Shown here piece after piece: positions 58,261 to 64,000 of a stretch of DNA of 64,000 nt. Source of the DNA: Pleodorina starrii. Lineage: Eukaryota; Chlorophyta; Chlorophyceae; Chlamydomonadales; Volvocaceae. The DNA is taken from contig BRXU01000016.1 of NCBI GenBank assembly GCA_030267565.1, positions 808,501-872,500 of the forward strand, read 5' to 3'. Made by a program: the position numbers and the translations under genes. Every line of letters begins with the position of its first letter. Position 1 is the first letter of the stretch. The notes below the pieces were generated by a model. The model was not told the DNA's origin. It searched no databases and saw nothing but the letters and a program-made list of their open reading frames with translations.

Positions 58261-58615
58261 GAGGAGGCGAGCCTGGTAACCGACTGCGCTATCTGCCGCG
58301 GGGCGGTGTAATGGGCAGAAGACGCAGCGGAAACCTGTCAGTACTGACTAAATGAACTCGCGAAATTGCTCTTTCCGTCGCGCTCAGCGCGACTTGCACT
58401 TCGCTCTCACCGGTACGGCCAGGCCGTACCGCCAACGAACAGCCGAGAACGCTCTCGGCAAATACACAGAAAACCTTGGTTTTCTTCGTTTCACTCAGAA
58501 AACCTTCAGTTTTCATGAGTAGTTGCCTTACCGCTTGAAGACAGGGATGGAGTCGGGTACCTGCGAGCAGAAGAGTATGCTTGCTTCCGTGGGAGGAGGC
58601 GAGCCTGGTAACCGA
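58261..58615. repeat. 23-bp direct repeats flanking a hairpin cluster
   Basis: GAGGAGGCGAGCCTGGTAAC followed by CGA occurs at 58261-58283 and at 58593-58615 in the same orientation; a shorter copy CTGGTAACCGACTGCG lies at 58247. Between them is the hairpin cluster 58377-58485. Split direct repeats are typical of tyrosine-recombinase retrotransposons of the PAT/Kangaroo type known from Volvox, which fits the recombinase fragment just downstream. Confidence 0.6.
58377..58485. repeat. Cluster of four perfect short hairpins
   Basis: In order: GTCGCGCTCAGCGCGAC (58377-58393), a 21-base CGGTACGGC/GCCGTACCG hairpin (58411-58431), CCGAGAACGCTCTCGG (58443-58458) and AGAAAACCTTGGTTTTCT (58468-58485). 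Stems are 6-9 bp with 2-4 base loops, spaced by 9-17 bases. Confidence 0.85.
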
Positions 58616-58711
58616 TACTTCAATAATCGCCGCAGGGGCAAGCGGAGAGGGAAACAGCCTCGCTCCATGATTACATGTTGGGGTGGGAGAGAGGGGAGGC
58701 GCGGGGTCCCG

Positions 58712-58856
58712 CTAGTACCCCAGGGCCTTCGATACCTTGAGCTTCGTGCCTACGCTATCGGCCAGGTATACCAGCATGGCCTCACGTGACCGCCAGCCCC
58801 CGTGGGCTTGAAATAACCGCTCATCCACACCCTGCTCGGCAGCCGCCGTCGTGCCA
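58712..58856 (-). pseudogene. Tyrosine recombinase C-terminal fragment
   Basis: The minus-strand frame ending at 58712 reads TTAAAEQGVDERLFQAHGGW then RSREAMLVYLADS and KVSKALGY. The HGGWRS...VY spacing matches the last catalytic box of tyrosine recombinases, with the Tyr as nucleophile. The rest of the enzyme is missing: the frame runs straight into the hairpin block at 58857. A DIRS/PAT-type retrotransposon or a Crypton-like element are both possible. Confidence 0.65.
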
Positions 58857-58923
58857 CCCGCTGGTGGGGGGCGGGGGGCTGTCGCCCCCCATCCCCCCAC
58901 ACCCCCCTTCCCCCCGGGCCGTC

Positions 58924-59158
58924 CACATTGCTGTGTCGCGACGTTCAACACGTAATAATGGAAGGAGCAGCCGTGGGGACGGTATTGCGTAGTGCCTGTG
59001 AATGGCTCTGCTATTGCCAGTCAGGAAAATCATTATTGATGCATCAGCAGGGCTGTTGTCAACTTGCGGACACTTCTATAGTTGCCGTTATAACTATCGT
59101 TGCAGCTAGCGTAGGATTCTAAGATCAGTAAGATCACTCACTGCAAATACGCTGTGTA
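58924..59158. repeat. U repeat, left part only (copy 6)
   Basis: Starts at the hairpin block and CACATTGCTG; interrupted at GCTGTGTA by the LTR at 59159. Confidence 0.9.
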
Positions 59159-59560
59159 TGTAATGAATGAGATTCTATCTTAGTCTGCCGAGTGGCAGAC
59201 CTGTGCGGAAGCGTGGATCTTTATACCTTAAGCGAGTGAGATGTAAACGGAAGTATGGGCCTAGCCAGGTATTGAACCTGGACCGCAGTGTGTAAGCAAT
59301 GGCACCATGCCCTAGCCCGACGAGCTTTTCTACTTCACGGCCCTCGCCAAGCCGCGTGCCGTATCGTGATACGACAGATCAAGTATCTTCTGTGTTCTCT
59401 CTGAGAACTCCTCCAACTAGTGACACACCACACTAGTCTTTGGACTGTATTAATATTTATTATTAATATGTCTGATTCTGTTACTTTGAAGGTTCACGTT
59501 GTTACGTGACCAACGGGTCGGACCCGCGCGTCGCGCTAAGTCCGGAATCCCCGTCTTACA
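59159..59560 (-). mobile_element. 3' LTR of the chromovirus-like element
   Basis: A 402-bp segment with TGTAA ... TTACA ends, lying between interrupted U (left) and a polypurine tract (right, 59561-59573, read on the minus strand as a run of G and A). The left end coincides exactly with the departure from U, so it is the insertion boundary. The 5' LTR is not in the window. Confidence 0.8.
59256..59318 (-). tRNA. tRNA-like sequence inside the LTR (probably not a functional tRNA)
   Basis: The minus strand has a perfect T-arm (CCAGG TTCAATA CCTGG), an anticodon-loop-like TTACACA (valine-type TAC), and GGGC/GCCC acceptor ends. The D-arm is short and the acceptor and anticodon stems contain mismatches. 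A B-box-like GGTTCAATACC is present. It may be a captured tRNA-derived piece or chance. Confidence 0.4.
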
Positions 59561-59607
59561 TTCCCCCCCCTCTGAAGCGAGCGTCCCGAGAGCTCCGTAG
59601 TACGGAT

Positions 59608-62307
59608 TTATCTTCTCTTCAGCCGTTTGGACCGTCGAAGCGGTTGGTTCGGCTGTTCTTGTTCGGGAATGTGCCGCTTTTGGGTTTGGGGTTGGGGCTG
59701 GGCAGGTGCATTCCTGCAGCTTTTGTACTCGTCCAAGAGGGTCGCATGGCGCGTTCCCTTGCGCTGCGCCTCTGGGAGTTTTGTTTCATATGCCTCCAGC
59801 TCGTGTTCCACGGGTGCGGACTCGCGAAGATTCGCTTCAGGCTCCCAGCTGTTATCCGTAGCTGGAAAGCCGTGCCATTTGACAAAGTATTCCCGCCGGT
59901 GCTTGCCGCGACCGATAGGAACGTCTTTGTGATCCACAATGGCCTCAACCGCCCAATAGTCTTCGCCGCCTAGATTGAAGGCTGGCGGTGGGGGTGTTCT
60001 GCCGTCCGACTTGTAGTGTCGCAAAAGCGAAACGTGAAACACTGGGTGTACGCGCATCTCAGGAGGCAAGTCTAGCTTCGCTGCTACCGGGGTAACCATT
60101 TTCAGAATGCGAAACGGCCCGATGTAGCGCGGCATGAGCTTGCGCGTTCCAGGGGTTTTGAACGTAATGTTCTTGGTGTGGAGCAACACTTCTTGACCCT
60201 CGGCGAACGCGACCACCTTCCGGCGGCGGTCAGCGAACGTCTTTTGTCGTTCCTGCGCAGCTTGCAGGCACGCCTTTGCCTTCGCGAGTCGTTCGCGTAA
60301 GTTGGACTCAAAAGATGCGGCAGCCGGCACTTTGGTAGGCAATTGGAGATCAGCCGGGGTGCGTGGCTGTCGTCCACCATTCAGCATGAACGGAGTTGTG
60401 CCTATCGATACCTGCTTGGAGCTGTTTATGGCAAACTCAACAAGCGGTAGATGTTTGTCCCAGTCGTCTTGCAACGGGGAAATGTAGTGCCGTAGCGTCT
60501 CCTCGAGGAGACGGTTCATCCGTTCCGTCTGGCCATCGGTTTGTGGATGAAACGCCGTGCTCATGTAAAGTTGAGTACCAAGTAGGCGTGTTACTTCTGT
60601 CCAAAACTTGCTCGTAAACCGAGGATCACGGTCCGAAACAATGTTTTTGGGTAAACCGTGTTGCTTGAAGACAGTTGACACGAACAGGTGCGCCAAGTCT
60701 TCTGCTGTGACGGATGTGTGTGTGGCAGCAAAGTGGGTCATCTTGCTGAGCCGGTCCACAAACACTACAATCGCGTCGTGCCCATCTTGCGTGGTTGGCA
60801 GCTGTGTAATCAGATCCATTGATACGCTTTCCCACACTCCCTGCGGGATCGGGAGAGGTTGCAGTAGACCCCCCGGCTTCTGATTAAGGGGTTTGTTGCG
60901 CTGGCACTTTGGGCAGGAAGCAACATACTGTTGCACGTCTGTGTGGAGACCAGGCCACCAGAACCGTTTTGCGATCGCGTCTTGGGTGCGGTGTGCACCG
61001 GGATGCCCACTGAACGGAGTGTCATGGTACTCCCTCAGGATTTGCGTGCGCAGCTGTGGGACATTGGGTACGACTATCTGGTTACCGTGGTACCAGAACC
61101 CGTCCTTTCGTTTTAACTGCAACCGTGCTGCCTTCGGTTTCTTAAACCAGGGATCTCCAGCATATCCCTCACGAATGAGTCTGCCAATGTCGCTACCCGT
61201 AAGCGCAGTGGCAAGCACCGATAGCACTGCCTCATGTACCCTGCTTAGTGGGTCTGCCACGTTTGTTCGACCCGGACGGTACTCCCACTTCATGCCACTG
61301 AAGCGCTGTAAGTACTCCATCCACCTTGCTTGTCTCCGCGACAGCAAGCCAGCTCCGCGCTGCTCATGCAGATACACCAGGGGGTTGTGATCGGTCAACA
61401 GAAGAAATTCACTTCCCTCTAGGTAACAGCGCCACTCTTGGAGTGCGTGAATTACTCCAAGGCATTCCTGATCCGTGGTCGTGTAGTTGTATTCTGCACT
61501 AGTAAATTTCTTACTAGTGTAGGCTACGGGGTGGCCGTTCTGCATAAGTACGGCGCCCGTTCCGTTAACCAACGCGTCGGACCAGACCTCGAAAGGTTTG
61601 TCGAGCTGTGGTAGGGCGAGGACAGGTGCGTTGCTCAAGGCGAATTTAATGCCATCAAATGCAGCTTGGCATTTGGGCGACCAGATGAAGGGCACTTTCA
61701 CACTGGTTAAAGCTGTCAAGGGCGATGCCAGCCCCGAATACCCCTGTATGAAGCGTCTGAAATAGTTGGCAAGGCCTAGGAATTCGCGTAATTTGCGAAC
61801 ATCTTTGGGAACAGGCCAATTCTGTACTGTTGCGATTTTAGAATCGTCGACTTTCAGACCTTCGCGGCTCACAATGTGGCCGAGGAATTTCAACTGTGGC
61901 TTGTTGAATTCACATTTGGACAGCTTTGCCTTGAACTGGTGCTCTCTGAGCAGTTGAAGCACGGTACGAAGGTGCTGTACATGCTCTTCCGGTGTTTTGC
62001 TGAACACCAGGATGTCGTCTAAGTATACCAGCACGAATTTGCCGATATGCTTAGCAAATATGCCATTCATCACTGACTGAAATGTTGCAGGCGCGTTGGT
62101 CAGTCCAAAGCAAAGCACCCTGAATTGGAACTGACCCATTCCCGGAGCGATAAAGCCCGTCTTCTCGACGTCTTTATCAGTAATACGGATCTGATAATAG
62201 CCTTGCTGGAGGTCAAGCGAGGAAAACACTCGCGCACCTTGTAGCGTATCGAAAATTTCAGTGATGTTAGGCATGGGATACCGCCGTTTCACCGTGAGCT
62301 TATTTAT
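59608..62307 (-). mobile_element. Ty3-type chromovirus pol, 5'-truncated (RT, RNase H, integrase, chromodomain)
   Basis: One uninterrupted minus-strand frame of about 899 codons. Order: RT from inside the palm (KRRYPMPNITEIFDTLQGAR, SSLDLQQGYYQI, FGLTNAPATFQ, catalytic YLDD in VYLDDILVF); RNase H (Asp of EVWSDAL, Glu of DQECLGVIHAL, Asp of LLTDHNPL); integrase zinc finger (His, His ... CPKC); integrase core with three acidic residues (SMDLI, VSDRDPRF, QTERMNR); a GPF-like IGPFRIL segment; and a C-terminal chromodomain (YFVKWHGFPATDNSWEPEAN). It ends RRSKRLKRR then a stop at 59608, followed by the polypurine tract and LTR. The protease and the first RT motifs are lost: the frame meets U at about 62307. 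The rest has no stop codon, so truncation is recent. It cannot transpose by itself. Confidence 0.93.
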
Positions 62308-63046
62308 GGGTAGGAGGGTCCGCCCGTGCGGCCTTCTTTTTTGCAGCCCGTGCTGCCGCGTCCCATTAGGGGGCGCTCGTTATAAAACAGGATGCGGATT
62401 TACTAGGGCCCGACTTTCTGTCAAGTCGCGCTGTCATGGTGTGACTCGGGGTGTGGATTTGGCTGCACCCTTGCGATGGACCAGGAGCTTGGTAGGCGCT
62501 ACCTGTCCAGGTGCTCGGTTGGGAGCTACTTGTGTGTTGTTTTCCAGGAGCATGGTCGGCGCTTCCTGTCCAGGGGCTCGGTTGGGAGCTACTTGTGTGT
62601 TGTTTCCCAGGAGCATGGTCGGCGCTTCCTGTCCAGGTACTCGGTTGGGAGCTACTTCTGTGGTGTTCTCCAGGAGCATGGTCGGCGCTCCTTGACTCTT
62701 TCACGCTTCGTGCGTCGTGCGGGCTTGGTGCTGGTGGGCCTTGGTGGCTTTGCTGTTGGCACCCCTTTGCGGGTGCCCCTGGGGTAGGATGGACAGTCTG
62801 TCTAGCCTGTACGGCTAGCGACCGGTGTGAAAACCGGTCCCCCTTGTAATCGTCGATTCGTAACAAATCTTGATAACTTTGAGCGCAAACTTTTTTCATA
62901 GCTATTTTAAAATCTGATAGCGCCTGGTCTCCTAAATACTTCTCGTCTACACGTCGCGTCGTCCGCAAGCAAACGCGTTGGCTTTCTCGCCGGCAGCCAT
63001 GCATGAATCTCAGCCAGTCGCCTCTGCCTGGCGAACATGCCCACCA
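62308..63046. repeat. U repeat, right part only (copy 7)
   Basis: Starts at GGGTAGGAGGGTCCGCC directly after the truncated pol, has three full 63-bp units, and ends at CCCACCA plus a hairpin block. About 550 bp of U is missing between the left part (58924-59158) and this one, so insertion of the retroelement was accompanied by deletion. Confidence 0.9.
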
Positions 63047-63121
63047 CCCTTCCCCCCGCTGGTGGGGGGCGGGGGGCTGTCGCCCCCCATCCCCCCACAC
63101 CCCCCTTCCCCCCGGGCCGTC

Positions 63122-64000
63122 CACATTGCTGTGTCGCGACGTTCAACACGTAATAATGGAAGGAGCAGCCGTGGGGACGGTATTGCGTAGTGCCTGTGAA
63201 TGGCTCTGCTATTGCCAGTCAGGAAAATCATTATTGATGCATCAGCAGGGCTGTTGTCAACTTGCGGACACTTCTATAGTTGCCGTTATAACTATCGTTG
63301 CAGCTAGCGTAGGATTCTAAGATCAGTAAGACCACTCACTGCAAATACGCTGTGTATGTGGGTGTTGCACAGTGATACGGAACGGCAGAACCGACGGGAT
63401 CATTTCATTTTATCTCCGATATGGATCATTTATTATAACACATAATACGAAGACTATGAGGATATTACACAGTGATCGGAACAGCAAAACAGACGGATCA
63501 ATCTTATCGTACGCATGCATGCGGCAATCGGAGATCCGAAAACTGTAACGTCAAGCCATTTGAATTTCATATTAGGTACGCTTCCACAGGCCAGTTGCGA
63601 TTGCGGGGATGCGTCAAATCGTTTTACGCTCTGCCGTAACGACGCAGGTTCCTACCATGTGACCAATTTTTGTCTTCCCTTTGTGGGATTCTGGGTGGGA
63701 TGGGCACTTCGCAGCAACCGCGGCTTTCGGGCCGTTCAGCCTGCCAGTTGACTTCTCGTTGAGGAGTTGATTCGGCGTTTTCTCTCGGTCTCCGGCTGGT
63801 CGGCGTTTACGGTTCAATGGTGGATGATCTTCTGCTCGCTGGACATCTGGTGCTCCGCTCGTCGCCTGTGGAGCTTCGTCGACTGCGTGTACTTCTGCAA
63901 GCTGTCGGGGCCCAGCTTACGCGGCCGCTTTGGGAGGGGCGGCCGTTGCAGGAGCGCTTGCAATGATGATGCTTCGGTTTGGCGGCGCACGGCTCGCCGG
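63122..64000. repeat. U repeat, copy 8 (runs off the window)
   Basis: Begins after the hairpin block as usual and is cut by the window edge at GGCTCGCCGG, so the array continues to the right. Confidence 0.9.

Noticed and set aside
59608..59973. Plus-strand frames opposite the pol gene
   Set aside because: They are shadows of the intact minus-strand pol frame, which carries all catalytic motifs.
34981..64000. CRISPR array
   Set aside because: Repeats are long, contiguous or mosaic, without short repeats separated by unique spacers; eukaryotic context.
1..64000. Bacterial-type operons, Shine-Dalgarno sites or rho-independent terminators
   Set aside because: Spliced genes, chromovirus pol and volvocine-type repeats show nuclear eukaryotic DNA.

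Overview
The window is nuclear DNA of a green alga of the Chlamydomonadales, most likely a volvocine relative (Volvox, Gonium or similar). The case rests on four things: a GC-rich, intron-dense gene with many short GT-AG exons; long C-, G- and TG-rich simple repeats inside introns; a secreted protein with a hydroxyproline-rich-glycoprotein-like Pro-rich tail and a DNDCDG motif; and chromovirus-type, tyrosine-recombinase-type and RNase-H-bearing retroelement remnants. The species cannot be fixed from the sequence alone.

Layout. 1-3698 is low-complexity upstream DNA. 3699-17307 is one complete 27-exon gene for DDB1, the CUL4 ubiquitin-ligase adaptor; every exon joins in phase to give 1291 residues, with Gly/Ala/Pro-rich insertions not found in animal DDB1. 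Its introns hold mini- and microsatellites, including about 53 copies of a CATGCA hexamer. 17308-20547 is 3' flanking and intergenic DNA. 20548-29024 is a second multi-exon gene (about 870 residues) for a secreted protein of unknown function with a signal peptide and a Pro-rich C-terminal region; here it is called P1. One P1 intron carries the RNase H end of a LINE. 29462-30240 is a small element with terminal inverted repeats, followed by a minus-strand LINE 3' remnant (30550-31400) and a 1.2 kb satellite of GTAGC/GTCGC-type words (31935-33120).

33164-64000 is a patchwork of nearly identical segments in head-to-tail copies with periods of 3588, 1776, 4179 and about 6124 bp. The building blocks are: R1 (about 1.1 kb, three copies); U (about 1.7 kb, complete or partial copies through to the right edge, with an internal 63-bp minisatellite); a C-rich/G-rich hairpin block that sits at most junctions; broken 5' copies of P1; three relics of a CRESS-type (circular Rep-encoding ssDNA) HUH Rep protein; a minus-strand Gag fragment; a tyrosine-recombinase fragment; and a 5'-truncated chromovirus pol (RT, RNase H, integrase, chromodomain) with its 3' LTR.

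DDB1 and probably P1 are functional host genes. The right half looks like a young, rapidly rearranging repeat nest. The most unusual content is the tandemly duplicated Rep relic with its own TATA box and a 32-bp-arm hairpin, and the recurrence of one G-rich hairpin block at the rearrangement junctions.
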